Assembly: GCA_963678565.1 (NCBI GenBank)
Contig: OY782875.1
Coordinates: forward strand, 1,426,001 to 1,490,000
Length of the DNA: 64,000 nucleotides
Origin: SKHV01 sp963678565
Lineage (GTDB): Bacteria > Bacteroidota > Bacteroidia > Bacteroidales > Prolixibacteraceae
Direction: 5' to 3'
Part shown: piece by piece, positions 1 to 9,165 of the stretch
Layout of the letters: every line of letters starts with the position of its first letter
Position numbering within the stretch: the first letter of the stretch is position 1
Position numbers and translations under genes: made by a program
The notes under the pieces: generated by a model
Told to the model about the DNA's origin: nothing
Seen by the model: only the letters and a program-made list of their open reading frames with translations
Databases searched by the model: none

Positions 1-178
1 TTGTTATTAAAGCAATTGATTGTTTTAAAATTAAATAGAATGTCTTTATAGTTATATTAGTTGATTCAAGCAATGTAAATTATAAAGTACCGAGTTAAAG
101 AATGTGAAAAATAGAAGAAAAGAGTAGAATATTCAATATATTCAAATACTTTTGAATAGAACCTATAAAGTAAATATC

Positions 179-418
179 ATGGGAACAACAGAGAAGAAGA
201 TGTATAAAGTACTTAGAAATGTTGGCGTGAAAAAGAGCTACATTGTACGTGCTCGTACACTTGACGATCTTTATTTAGATGAATACGATCGTAGATTATT
301 ACTTTTTTATTTTGAAGATGAGTTTAAATTGCACTTGAAAGATTACCAAATAGAAAAACTTGATAATTTGGATGCATTGTATAATTTATTGTCAAAGAAT
401 CCGATTGGAAGTAATTAG
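179..418 (+). CDS. acyl carrier protein-like protein lacking the phosphopantetheine serine
   Basis: A 79-residue acidic protein. From about residue 27 it aligns without gaps to the second half of bacterial acyl carrier proteins: DDLYLDEYDRRLL matches EDLGADSLDTVEL, followed by FEDEF, then the IEKL and DALYNLL helix. The residue at the DSL serine is glutamate, so it should not accept phosphopantetheine; that is inference from alignment by eye. A TTG 27 bases upstream keeps the frame open, but the ATG used here gives the usual ACP length. No acyl-synthesis genes lie beside it, and a terminator follows. It may be a regulatory or structural ACP-fold protein. Confidence 0.6.
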   Translation: MGTTEKKMYKVLRNVGVKKSYIVRARTLDDLYLDEYDRRLLLFYFEDEFKLHLKDYQIEKLDNLDALYNLLSKNPIGSN

Positions 419-441
419 AAAATATAGAAATTATATCTTTG

Positions 442-482
442 GAAATCCCTGTTAAAGCCTTTTAATAGGGATTTCTTTTAAA
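442..482 (+). terminator. intrinsic terminator after the ACP-like gene
   Basis: A 9-bp perfect stem (GAAATCCCT at 442-450 with AGGGATTTC at 467-475) is followed by CTTTTA. It separates the ACP-like gene from the S37 peptidase. Confidence 0.6.
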
Positions 483-513
483 TTATTAAGTGTGAATCAA
501 TTATTATAATCGA

Positions 514-1815
514 ATGAATATATTTAGAAAATTAGTTGTACTTTTTCTCTTAGGTGCAGTTGCCAGCGTTTCTTTATTAGCCCAATCTAGTTCGTTACAG
601 ATCAAACTGAAAGAGCTTCCAAATGTTATTTCGGTAGAGAAAATTAAAAATCATGAGTTTTTTGAAGAGGCTTATGAAATTATTTTAGAGCAGCCATTAA
701 ATTATAAGAATGCGGAGGATGGTACTTTTCAGCATCGTTTGGTTTTGTCTCATCATAATTCGAACAGTCCTGTGGTGATGGTTACCGAAGGATATCGAGC
801 CGATCATACTACCAATCCTCGATATATCAATGAGCTGTCGGAAATCGTAGAAGGAAATCAGCTTGTAGTAGAACATCGTTATTTCAGTAAATCGATGCCT
901 GAAAATCCAAATTATGATTTTCTAACTCTAGAAAATTCGATGAACGATTTGCATCAAATTTACGAGCTTTTTAAAACGATTTATCCCGAATCGAAATGGA
1001 TTTCAACCGGGATCAGTAAAGGTGGGCAAACCACTTTAACGTACAAAACTTTCTTTCCTAACGATATGGATATCTGGGTTCCGTATGTGGCACCACTAAA
1101 TTATAAACTTGAAGAAAAGCGTCACGAAAAGTTTTTGTCAAAAGTTGGAACGCAAGCTGTTCGCGATGAATTGTTTGAATTTCAAAATCAAATTCTGGAG
1201 GCACGTGATACAATTCAGGTTCTATTAGATTCCTTAATCGAGGTGAAAGGTTTTACGTATAATGTTTCTAATCAAGCGGTTTTAGATTATTGTGTGTTAG
1301 AATATCCATTTGCTTTTTGGCAATGGGGCACCGATCCTGAATCAATTCCTTCGGATACAGCAAGTATTCAAGTTTTATTTAAGCATTTGATGAAAGTGAG
1401 TTCTTGCGATTATTTTTCGCATCAAGGAATTGAGCCAATTAAAGCTTGTTATGTGATGTTTGCGCGCGAAATGGGATATTATGCTTACAATAGTAAGCCA
1501 TTTAAAGGCAAATTGGAGATTAAAAACGCAAAAGGATATTTCACGGAGTTGTTTTTGCCAAAAGACATGAAAATCAAATATTCGAATAAGATCTCTAAGA
1601 AAATTCGAAAGACTGTTAATAAAGATGGAGACCATATATTAATGATCTACGGGGAAGTAGACCCATGGTCGGCAACAGCTGTAATGCCTTCAAAGAAATC
1701 AGAAGCATTGAAATTTGTAAATCCTGGTTATAGTCATCGGGCTAGAATCAATAACATGCCGATGGATATGAAATCAAAAATATATATGCAATTGGAAACT
1801 TGGTTAAGTGAATAA
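514..1815 (+). CDS. secreted S37-family (PS-10) aminopeptidase
   Basis: Residues 1-23 form a signal peptide ending in LLAQ, so the enzyme is probably exported. The body matches the S37 tripeptidyl aminopeptidase family: HRYFSKSMP at 121-129, WISTGISKGGQTT with the predicted nucleophile Ser168, and a VPYVAPLNY block. An Asp in GEVDPWSAT and a His in GYSHRAR near the C terminus complete the alpha/beta-hydrolase triad. Family members release short peptides from protein N termini. Length (433 residues) is normal. It is monocistronic between two terminators and next to another peptidase gene on the opposite strand. Confidence 0.85.
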   Translation: MNIFRKLVVLFLLGAVASVSLLAQSSSLQIKLKELPNVISVEKIKNHEFFEEAYEIILEQPLNYKNAEDGTFQHRLVLSHHNSNSPVVMVTEGYRADHTTNPRYINELSEIVEGNQLVVEHRYFSKSMPENPNYDFLTLENSMNDLHQIYELFKTIYPESKWISTGISKGGQTTLTYKTFFPNDMDIWVPYVAPLNYKLEEKRHEKFLSKVGTQAVRDELFEFQNQILEARDTIQVLLDSLIEVKGFTYNVSNQAVLDYCVLEYPFAFWQWGTDPESIPSDTASIQVLFKHLMKVSSCDYFSHQGIEPIKACYVMFAREMGYYAYNSKPFKGKLEIKNAKGYFTELFLPKDMKIKYSNKISKKIRKTVNKDGDHILMIYGEVDPWSATAVMPSKKSEALKFVNPGYSHRARINNMPMDMKSKIYMQLETWLSE

Positions 1816-1832
1816 CATTAGATAATATTAAA

Positions 1833-1865
1833 AGAAAACCGGAACAATTTGTTCCGGTTTTTTTA
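1833..1865. terminator. bidirectional terminator between convergent genes
   Basis: Perfect 9-bp stem AACCGGAAC (1837-1845) with GTTCCGGTT (1851-1859), flanked by A-rich and T-rich runs, so it works in both directions between the S37 peptidase and the aminopeptidase P gene. Confidence 0.85.
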
Positions 1866-1866
1866 T

Positions 1867-3252
1867 TTAATAAGCTCTTAAGGCTTCAACTTCATCTATT
1901 TCCATTGGTTTGTATTTTCCAATCCGCTCATAACCATCTGCGGTAATTAAATAGTCTTCTTCGTTTCTAATTCCACCAAAATCGTAATACTTCATTACTT
2001 CGCTGTAATTAATAAACTCCGAGAATTTATTTTCACTTTTCCAGAGGTTGATTAATTCAGGAATAAAATATATTCCCGGTTCAATAGTTATTGCAAATCC
2101 TGGTTTCAATTCTTTCGCCAATCGTAAGGATTTAAGGCCAAATTGAGTGCTCTTGGGCTCTCCGTTGTATCCAACATTTACTTCTCCTAAATCTTCCATA
2201 TCGTGAACGTCTAATCCGATCATGTGACCTAATCCGGTTTGCCAGAATAAAGCGTGTGCACCTTCTGCTAATGCTGTTTCTGTATCGCCTTTTGTTAAAC
2301 CTAAATCTTTTAGACCATTAAAAATTGTTCTGGCTGCTTCAAAGTGAACATCTTTGAACTTTACACCCGGACGCAACATATTCACCGCAGCTTTGTGTGC
2401 ATTTAACTGGAGTTGATAAATGTTTTTTTGCTTTTTAGTAAATTTTCGGCTTACCGGAAAAGTAGAAGACAGATCGCCTGCATAGTGCATAGGTGTTTCA
2501 GCACCAGCATCTAATAAAAATAACTGACCTTCCTTCAATTTGTTGCCATGGTAATGATTATGAAGAATTTCACCATGAACTGTAGCAATTACCGGGAAAG
2601 ATATTTGACCATTATGTCTCAATGGGATTGCAGAAACTTCGGCAGTAATATCAGCTTCAGTCATGCCTGGTCGAGCCATTTTCATTGCTGCTACATGCAT
2701 ATCAACTGAAATATCGGTTGCGCGGTGCATCTCTTCGATTTCAATCGCTGATTTTATTTCTCTTTGTGATACAACAACTTTAGTTAATTCTTCAGAAGAC
2801 TTGTTGCTAAATTGATCTGGACGAATATTTAACAAGCGAAGTAGCTTAATTTTATTTTCTGAACGATAAGGTGTTAAGAAATGAATGCTTCTTCCCGATG
2901 CATTTGCTTCTCGCAATACAGTATATAACTTTACAATAGGTAATACATTTTTAATGCCTATTTTTTCGCAATCGGATTGCAATGATGGCATATTTCCCAT
3001 CCATACAATTTCATCTAAAGTTTGCTCTTCTCCAAAAATGGTTTCTTCTCCCGAATCTAAATCGATGATTGCAGCAAGCGATGGCCGATCAATTCCAAAA
3101 TAATATAAAAATGAACTGTGCTGACGAAAAGGATATGTATTATCCGTATAGTTCATTGGAGATTCATCGTTGCCCAGGAACAGTATAATTCCACTATCGA
3201 TCTTCTCTTTTAAAACCTTACGGCGTTGAACGTAAATATTTTTTTCGAACAT
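1867..3252 (-). CDS. pepP: Xaa-Pro aminopeptidase (aminopeptidase P, M24B)
   Basis: Removes N-terminal residues preceding proline, in the cytoplasm. The N-terminal domain (about 1-170) is of AMP_N type (SSFLYYFGIDRPS). The C-terminal pita-bread domain carries the expected dinuclear metal ligands: Asp248 in LLDAGAE, Asp260 in AGDLSSTFP, His343 in GLGHMIGLDVHD, Glu391 in IEPGIY, and Glu431 or Glu432 in GIRNEEDYLIT. Length (461) is normal, there is no signal peptide, and the gene starts with ATG. It would fit downstream processing of peptides imported after secreted peptidases act. Confidence 0.9.
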   Translation of the reverse strand: MFEKNIYVQRRKVLKEKIDSGIILFLGNDESPMNYTDNTYPFRQHSSFLYYFGIDRPSLAAIIDLDSGEETIFGEEQTLDEIVWMGNMPSLQSDCEKIGIKNVLPIVKLYTVLREANASGRSIHFLTPYRSENKIKLLRLLNIRPDQFSNKSSEELTKVVVSQREIKSAIEIEEMHRATDISVDMHVAAMKMARPGMTEADITAEVSAIPLRHNGQISFPVIATVHGEILHNHYHGNKLKEGQLFLLDAGAETPMHYAGDLSSTFPVSRKFTKKQKNIYQLQLNAHKAAVNMLRPGVKFKDVHFEAARTIFNGLKDLGLTKGDTETALAEGAHALFWQTGLGHMIGLDVHDMEDLGEVNVGYNGEPKSTQFGLKSLRLAKELKPGFAITIEPGIYFIPELINLWKSENKFSEFINYSEVMKYYDFGGIRNEEDYLITADGYERIGKYKPMEIDEVEALRAY

Positions 3253-3427
3253 TTTAACACTTTTTATGAGGAGTCAAAAATAATGGTTTTATCCCTACTT
3301 CACTTAATTTTATTCAATTTATTGCCGTTCTAATTGCCTTGTGAAATGTTAAAAATATATAAAAGCTGGTAAGTGTCTGATATCCAGTTTGTCGATTGGT
3401 TTTGTCTTTTTTGTTCTTGGTCTGAAA

Positions 3428-3460
3428 TTTGTCAATGTGGAATGGAAATAGGTATCTTAG
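3428..3460 (+). promoter_or_regulatory. Bacteroidota-type promoter of the response regulator gene
   Basis: TTTG at 3428-3431 and TATCTTAG at 3453-3460 are 21 bases apart, close to the consensus TTTG-N19..21-TAnnTTTG. The -7 box differs at one position. The start codon at 3490 lies about 24 bases past the expected transcription start. Confidence 0.5.
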
Positions 3461-3489
3461 AAATTCAATTTTGATTTAAAAATAGATTT

Positions 3490-4644
3490 ATGGCTAAAAT
3501 ATTAGTAATCGACGACGAACGAGCGATACGAAATACCCTGAAAGAAATATTAGAATACGAAAGTTATAGTGTTGATTTAGCCGAAAATGCGAATCAAGCT
3601 CTTAAAACCATTAAACAAACTGAGTACGATATTATATTATGTGATATTAAAATGCCCGATATTGACGGAATTGAACTGTTGCCGCAAATAACAGAAATTC
3701 AACCCGATGCTTCAATTATTATGATTTCGGGGCATGGAAACATCGACACTGCTGTAGAGGCGATTAAAAAAGGCGCTTACGATTTTATCGAAAAACCATT
3801 GGATTTGAATCGCTTGTTGATTACAATTCGAAATGGATTAGACAAATCGAACTTGGTGGTGGAAACCAAAAAATTGCGTAAAAAGGTGGATCAAAAATAT
3901 GAGATCATTGGAGCATCTAAACAAATTGCCTCAGTTTTAAGCATGAACGATAAAGTAGCACCAACCGATGCACGCGTGTTGATTACCGGTGCCAATGGTA
4001 CCGGTAAGGAATTAATAGCCCGAAGAATTCATGATTTGAGTTCACGCGCCTCACAAGCTTTCATCGAGGTAAATTGTGCAGCCATTCCTTCTGAATTAAT
4101 CGAAAGTGAATTGTTTGGTCATGAGAAGGGCGCTTTTACTTCGGCAAATAAGCAGCGAAAAGGAAAATTTGAGCAAGCCGAAGGTGGTACTATATTTTTA
4201 GATGAGATTGGTGATATGAGTTTGTCTGCTCAGGCAAAAGTTTTGCGAGCACTTCAAGAAAATGTTATATCTAGAGTTGGTGGGGATAAACAAATAAAAG
4301 TAAATGTGCGAGTAGTTGCAGCAACCAATAAAAACCTTCAGAATGAAATTGCAGAAGGTAATTTTAGAGAAGATTTATACCATCGCTTAAGTGTTATTTT
4401 AATTGAAGTTCCACGATTAAACGATCGCATTGAAGATATTCCAATTTTAGCCGATCACTTCATCGAACAAATTTGTGATGAGTATGGAATTCCTGTTAAA
4501 AAAATTAGTAGTGATGCAATTGCTGAGCTCAAGAATATGGAATGGACTGGAAATATTCGGGAGTTTAGAAATGTGATTGAACGCTTAATTATTCTTTCTG
4601 ATAATGAAATCGACAAAGAAGATATTTTGAATTTTGTAAAGTAG
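3490..4644 (+). CDS. NtrC-type response regulator (receiver plus AAA+), no HTH domain
   Basis: Receiver domain at residues 1-120 with phosphoacceptor Asp52 (CDIKMPD) and Lys102. An AAA+ sigma-54 interaction domain spans about 140-375: Walker A GANGTGKE at 167-174, Walker B FLDEIGD at 236-242, and arginine-finger region FREDLYHRL. The sigma-54 contact loop reads GAFTSA (214-219) rather than GAFTGA. The protein ends about 10 residues after the AAA+ domain, so the usual Fis-type HTH is missing. If active, it would work from solution or through partners. No cognate kinase is adjacent. Confidence 0.85.
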   Translation: MAKILVIDDERAIRNTLKEILEYESYSVDLAENANQALKTIKQTEYDIILCDIKMPDIDGIELLPQITEIQPDASIIMISGHGNIDTAVEAIKKGAYDFIEKPLDLNRLLITIRNGLDKSNLVVETKKLRKKVDQKYEIIGASKQIASVLSMNDKVAPTDARVLITGANGTGKELIARRIHDLSSRASQAFIEVNCAAIPSELIESELFGHEKGAFTSANKQRKGKFEQAEGGTIFLDEIGDMSLSAQAKVLRALQENVISRVGGDKQIKVNVRVVAATNKNLQNEIAEGNFREDLYHRLSVILIEVPRLNDRIEDIPILADHFIEQICDEYGIPVKKISSDAIAELKNMEWTGNIREFRNVIERLIILSDNEIDKEDILNFVK

Positions 4645-4667
4645 AATTAAAGGTAACTATAAATAAA

Positions 4668-4694
4668 AAAGAGGCTTCACAAAGCCTCTTTTTT
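4668..4694. terminator. bidirectional terminator
   Basis: Stem GAGGCTT (4671-4677) with AAGCCTC (4682-4688), 4-base loop, A-run before and T-run after. It serves the convergent response regulator and phosphate transporter genes. Confidence 0.8.
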
Positions 4695-4713
4695 ATGTGT
4701 ATAAATCTAATTC

Positions 4714-6975
4714 TTATTTAATAGATTCTTTTGTTTGTAGTATAAAATCACGTTGCGATTTCACCAAATTAATTACTTGAAGTAACATATTTTTGGTCTC
4801 TTTCAAAATGTTGAAATACAACATTGAATTACGAGTAGAAACCTCACGTTTCTTAATCATCTTAATTTGGTTTTTTTCTAATATATCCAATTTGTCAAGT
4901 AGGGTATCTCTTTGAGTAATCAACTCATCAAGCTTCTCAAAATCTTCTTCTTTTAATAAATGCAAGGTTTGATTTAAGAAACTGCTCAGATCTCCATTGA
5001 ACTGATTTAAGCTTTCAACCTGTGCATCGGTGAAAGGTGAATGTCTGTTCTCAAAATGGGTGAAAATTGGTTCAACAATGTATCGAATCGAATGTGCGAT
5101 TTCGCGAATAGTTCCCACTACTTGAACATAAAAATGCCCCGTGTCGTGGGTATCTTGTTGTAAAACTTCCAGCTTTTCATAAACTCCATCTTTTCGCTTT
5201 TTCGCTTTTTTATTGAACGATTTAACTTCACTATATGCATTTTTCAATTGTGCACGATCCATGCTGAAAAATCCATCGAAACAAAGCGTATAAGCTTTTG
5301 ATGTTGAAATGATTGCTTTTACTGCATATTTATTGGCTTTGTCGATGATATTACGAGTATCTATTGCATTTTCAACAATTTCATCATCTTCAATCATAAC
5401 TTCAACATTGTTTTTCTTTCTGAATGAAATTTGAGTTCTTACAACAACAAATAAGGCAATAATAACCATCGCAAAAATGGCATAGAAACCACCCCATGAT
5501 AAAATTTGAGCTACAATAAAAGCTACGGTAAAGGCAATAAATGCAGTTAAAAACCAGCCACCAATTACTGCAAATACTCCAGAAATTCGGTAAACTGCAG
5601 AATCTCTTCCCCAAGCTCTATCCGATAACGAAGTACCCATTGCAACCATAAAAGTGACGTAAGTTGTTGATAATGGAAGTTTTAAAGAAGTACCAATTGA
5701 GATCAAAATAGATGCAACAATTAAGTTCGATGCTGCACGCACTTTATCAAATGCTGGTTTATCCTGTGCCGCAATTGCATGATTATTGTCAATTGTTTCA
5801 AATTGCTTTGCAATAGCAACTTTTATTGGTTGTGGCGTTATTTTGTTTAACGATTCAGCTATTTTCATACTTCCACTAACAATCATTCTTGAGAAAGCAG
5901 ATGAGCCAAAACGTTCTTCTCCTTCACTCTGACGAGATAAGTCGATAGAGGTTTTTAACACCGATTTTGCTTTGCGCGAAACAAGTAAAGTAACAATCAT
6001 TACAAAACCTGCAATAATTAGCATATAAACTGGAGTTGGTACCTTTCCTGACAAAAATGCCATACTCAACATGTCAGGAGCGACATCGGTTGCAGCCCAT
6101 CCTTTAAATGAATCAAATGCGGCAATTGGAACTCCGATAAAGTTTACAAGGTCGTTTCCTGCAAATGCCATTGCTAAGGCAAATGTTCCAACTAATACAA
6201 TAACTTTTAGAATATCTATTTTAAAGATCCATCTTAATAATTGAATAATTACAGTCCAAACTACAAAGCTTAATACAAGTGTTATCGCTAAGTTGTCCTT
6301 CATAAGATGAATTGCATCTTGCACCGATGGAATACTAACATTTTTTGCTCCTTTAATAATCATAAAGTAGGTCATTGCAGCAATTGCAATACCACCGTAC
6401 AACGATCCGAACCACTTTAAACGCTTATCGTAACGGAATGAAAATAACAACCTAGTTAACCATTGTACAATGGCACCCGTTGAAAAGGCAATAATTACAG
6501 ATAAGAGAATCCCTGTAATAATCAGAAGGGCCTTATCTGAATTAATATAGCTTGCTAATTGATTAGCAGCTTCTCCTGCTTGTCCCATTTTTACTAATGC
6601 CACAGCAACAGCCGAACCCAACAATTCAAACACAATTGAAACAGTTGTAGAGGTCGGCATTCCTAAGGTGTTAAAGGTGTCGAGCAGAATTACATCGGTA
6701 ATCATTACGGCTAAAAAGATGATCATGATTTCAGAGAACATGAACATTTCAGGATTAAAGATCCCCTTTCGGGCTACCTCCATCATCCCACTTGAAAAAA
6801 CAGATCCGGCTAAAACACCCAAACTGGCTACCAAAAAGATAATCCATTTAGGAGCTGCCTTTGATCCAATCGCAGAATTTAAAAAGTTTACCGCATCGTT
6901 ACTTACACCTACAATTAAATCTGAGATAGCAAGCGCAAATAAGATGATTACCAGAATTAAATAAATCTCATACAT
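4714..6975 (-). CDS. PiT-family inorganic phosphate transporter fused to a PhoU-like domain
   Basis: Inner-membrane phosphate:cation symporter of the PHO4/PiT family. The two inverted signature segments are visible: GVSNDAVNFLNSAIGSKAAP near residue 23 and AGNDLVNFIGVPIAAFDSF near 272, inside about ten membrane spans. A cytosolic loop rich in charge separates the halves. From about residue 535 the protein is soluble and helical, resembling PhoU/DUF47 regulators, so uptake and its regulator are in one chain. It is divergent from a histidine kinase and response regulator across 222 bases, suggesting shared phosphate control, which is inference. Confidence 0.88.
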   Translation of the reverse strand: MYEIYLILVIILFALAISDLIVGVSNDAVNFLNSAIGSKAAPKWIIFLVASLGVLAGSVFSSGMMEVARKGIFNPEMFMFSEIMIIFLAVMITDVILLDTFNTLGMPTSTTVSIVFELLGSAVAVALVKMGQAGEAANQLASYINSDKALLIITGILLSVIIAFSTGAIVQWLTRLLFSFRYDKRLKWFGSLYGGIAIAAMTYFMIIKGAKNVSIPSVQDAIHLMKDNLAITLVLSFVVWTVIIQLLRWIFKIDILKVIVLVGTFALAMAFAGNDLVNFIGVPIAAFDSFKGWAATDVAPDMLSMAFLSGKVPTPVYMLIIAGFVMIVTLLVSRKAKSVLKTSIDLSRQSEGEERFGSSAFSRMIVSGSMKIAESLNKITPQPIKVAIAKQFETIDNNHAIAAQDKPAFDKVRAASNLIVASILISIGTSLKLPLSTTYVTFMVAMGTSLSDRAWGRDSAVYRISGVFAVIGGWFLTAFIAFTVAFIVAQILSWGGFYAIFAMVIIALFVVVRTQISFRKKNNVEVMIEDDEIVENAIDTRNIIDKANKYAVKAIISTSKAYTLCFDGFFSMDRAQLKNAYSEVKSFNKKAKKRKDGVYEKLEVLQQDTHDTGHFYVQVVGTIREIAHSIRYIVEPIFTHFENRHSPFTDAQVESLNQFNGDLSSFLNQTLHLLKEEDFEKLDELITQRDTLLDKLDILEKNQIKMIKKREVSTRNSMLYFNILKETKNMLLQVINLVKSQRDFILQTKESIK

Positions 6976-7197
6976 TTGGTTAGATTGAAATTAATAAAAT
7001 CAAATTTTTGATGGCCTAAAAGTAGGTTGATAAAACTTCAAGCTTATTTTTATTTAATTAAATAAACGTTAACTAAAGGTAAACTTTTATTTAGGCAATC
7101 TAATGCCATTTAAATATCTTAATTTAGCAAGATAGAAAAAAATGCGTTCTATTAATATAGGTCGTGTTAAATGCAAGAAATATAATAAATTACAAAA

Positions 7198-8244
7198 ATG
7201 AAGAGTTTTAAACCAAGACTAATTTCATTCTACTTTTCTTTAGTTGTTGCCATGCTGATCGTATTGATCGAACTGTTGTTTGTTAAATTTACATCAGTCA
7301 ATTATTTAACTACAGTTACTTCTTTTGTAGTTGTTTTTATTATTGTCTTTGTAACGACTTCGATATTGGTGAATAATATAATTGAACGAAGGTTAAAAGC
7401 AATTTTTAGAATTATACGCGATGTATCTATTGATGAGGCTCGTAAAACGAAGGTTGTTTCAGACAAGTATAATTTAAATTTTGATGTGAATTCAGAAGTG
7501 CGTCGTTGGGCGGCTAACAAACAAAAAGAAATTCAGCGATTAAAGGAACTCGAGAAATATAGAAAAGAGTTTGTTGGGAATGTTTCTCACGAATTAAAAA
7601 CACCAATTTTTAATATTCAAGGCTATATTTTAACCTTACTCGAAGGCGGAATTGATGATACTCGCATAAATAAATTGTATCTCCAACGCACCGTTAAAAG
7701 TATCGATCGAATGATTTCAATTGTCGAGGATCTTGAATCGATCAACAAGTTAGAATCGGGCGAGCTTAAAATCAATAAAGAAAACTTTAACATCATTAAA
7801 CTTACCGAGGAAATTTTTGAATTGGAACATATGCTTGCCAAGGAAAGAAAGATCTCTGTAGAATTTGCAACCAATGTTGAAAAGCCAATTATGGTTTATG
7901 CCGACCGAAAAAGAATTATGGAAGCACTCGGAAACCTTATAATTAATGCTTTGAAGTATGGCAAAAAAGGTGGATATGTTAAAGTCGGTTTCTTCGATTT
8001 AGATGATCGAATTGTTGTTGAGGTGAAAGACAATGGAATTGGTATTTCAAAGGAAAATTTACCTCGAATTTTTGAACGTTTCTACCGTGTTGATAAACAC
8101 CGATCGCGTGAGCAAGGCGGTACCGGACTTGGCTTAGCCATTGTGAAACACATAATGGAAGCGCACGAAGAAAACATAACCGTAAAGAGTCAATCCGACA
8201 TTGGAACAACATTTAACTTTACCTTACTGAAAGCTAAAGTTTAA
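7198..8244 (+). CDS. sensor histidine kinase, PhoR-like
   Basis: Two N-terminal membrane helices (about 8-30 and 36-58) with almost no periplasmic loop, a linker, then HisKA with FVGNVSHELKTP (His131) and HATPase_c with N-box GNLIINALKYG (Asn250), DNGIGI and GTGLGLAI. The short sensor region suggests that it reads a membrane or protein partner, as PhoR does. The response regulator lies 84 bases downstream on the same strand and is the likely partner. The order kinase-regulator and the divergent PiT transporter support a phosphate role, without proof. An incompletely conserved AT-rich hairpin lies between the two genes. Confidence 0.88.
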   Translation: MKSFKPRLISFYFSLVVAMLIVLIELLFVKFTSVNYLTTVTSFVVVFIIVFVTTSILVNNIIERRLKAIFRIIRDVSIDEARKTKVVSDKYNLNFDVNSEVRRWAANKQKEIQRLKELEKYRKEFVGNVSHELKTPIFNIQGYILTLLEGGIDDTRINKLYLQRTVKSIDRMISIVEDLESINKLESGELKINKENFNIIKLTEEIFELEHMLAKERKISVEFATNVEKPIMVYADRKRIMEALGNLIINALKYGKKGGYVKVGFFDLDDRIVVEVKDNGIGISKENLPRIFERFYRVDKHRSREQGGTGLGLAIVKHIMEAHEENITVKSQSDIGTTFNFTLLKAKV

Positions 8245-8328
8245 TAAAAATTAGTTAAGTTTAATGATTCTTTAATCATTCTAGATAAATTTAAAAGTTA
8301 CTTTTACCAATCCAAAGCTATTATTGCT

Positions 8329-9024
8329 ATGAGCGAAGAAAAAAAGATATTATTAGTTGATGATGAAATTGATATTCTAGAGTTTATCAGCTATAATTTA
8401 GAAAAAGAAGGTTATCGTGTTTACACAGCACAAAATGGAAAAGAGGCACTTAAAATTGCCGATAAAAAAATTCCTGATTTGATTATTCTTGATGTAATGA
8501 TGCCTGAGATGGATGGAATTGTTACATGCGAAGAATTGCGTAAAAATACCAAACTGAAAAAAACAGTAATTGCATTTCTTACAGCCCGGGGCGAAGACTA
8601 TTCGCAAATTGCAGGTTTTGAAGCAGGAGGCGATGATTATATAACCAAGCCAATTCGTCCGAAAGTTTTATTAAGTCGTGTAAAAGCATTGTTAAAAAGA
8701 ACACATGCAGCCGAAGAAGTGGAAGTTGCCATCGACGATAATAAAATTACAATTGGTAATTTAATAATCGATCGCGAAAAGTATATGATTACTGTTCAGG
8801 ATGATGAAATGATTCTACCTCGAAAAGAGTTTGAATTATTGTCGTTATTGGCATCAAAACCGGGTAAAGTATTTACTCGCGAAGAAATTTATTCTTCGGT
8901 TTGGGGAGAACAGGTAATTGTGGGAGATCGTACTATCGATGTACATATTCGAAAACTGCGCGAAAAAATTGGCGACCTTCACATCAAAACCCTAAAAGGT
9001 ATTGGTTATAAGTTTGTTGAGTAG
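8329..9024 (+). CDS. OmpR/PhoB-family response regulator
   Basis: Receiver domain at 1-120 with acidic pocket DDE at 11-13, phosphoacceptor Asp55 (LDVMMPE) and Lys in GDDYITKPIRP. A C-terminal winged helix (about 135-231) ends in the typical VDVHIRKLREKIG and LKGIGYKF motifs. It binds DNA as a phosphorylation-dependent transcription factor. Partner kinase is immediately upstream; a strong terminator follows. Length (231) is standard. Confidence 0.92.
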   Translation: MSEEKKILLVDDEIDILEFISYNLEKEGYRVYTAQNGKEALKIADKKIPDLIILDVMMPEMDGIVTCEELRKNTKLKKTVIAFLTARGEDYSQIAGFEAGGDDYITKPIRPKVLLSRVKALLKRTHAAEEVEVAIDDNKITIGNLIIDREKYMITVQDDEMILPRKEFELLSLLASKPGKVFTREEIYSSVWGEQVIVGDRTIDVHIRKLREKIGDLHIKTLKGIGYKFVE

Positions 9025-9047
9025 AATAATTCTTAATAATGATAATT

Positions 9048-9079
9048 AAACGTGCGACATTTGTTGCACGTTTTTTATT
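9048..9079 (+). terminator. intrinsic terminator of the two-component operon
   Basis: Stem AAACGTGCGAC (9048-9058) with GTTGCACGTTT (9063-9073), one G-T wobble, 4-base loop, then a T-run. Confidence 0.85.
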
Positions 9080-9108
9080 TAATAACTTCTTGTTTAATAA
9101 TTCTTTAT

Positions 9109-9116
9109 TAAATTTG
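9109..9116 (+). promoter_or_regulatory. -7 promoter box of the SPOR lipoprotein gene
   Basis: TAAATTTG matches TAnnTTTG exactly. The expected transcription start near 9122 lies only 5 bases before the ATG at 9127, which favours the downstream ATG codons at 9166/9169 as the real start. Confidence 0.5.
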
Positions 9117-9165
9117 TTATCTGTGTATGGTAAATAAATTGAAAAATTACTACTCAAAATTACTT

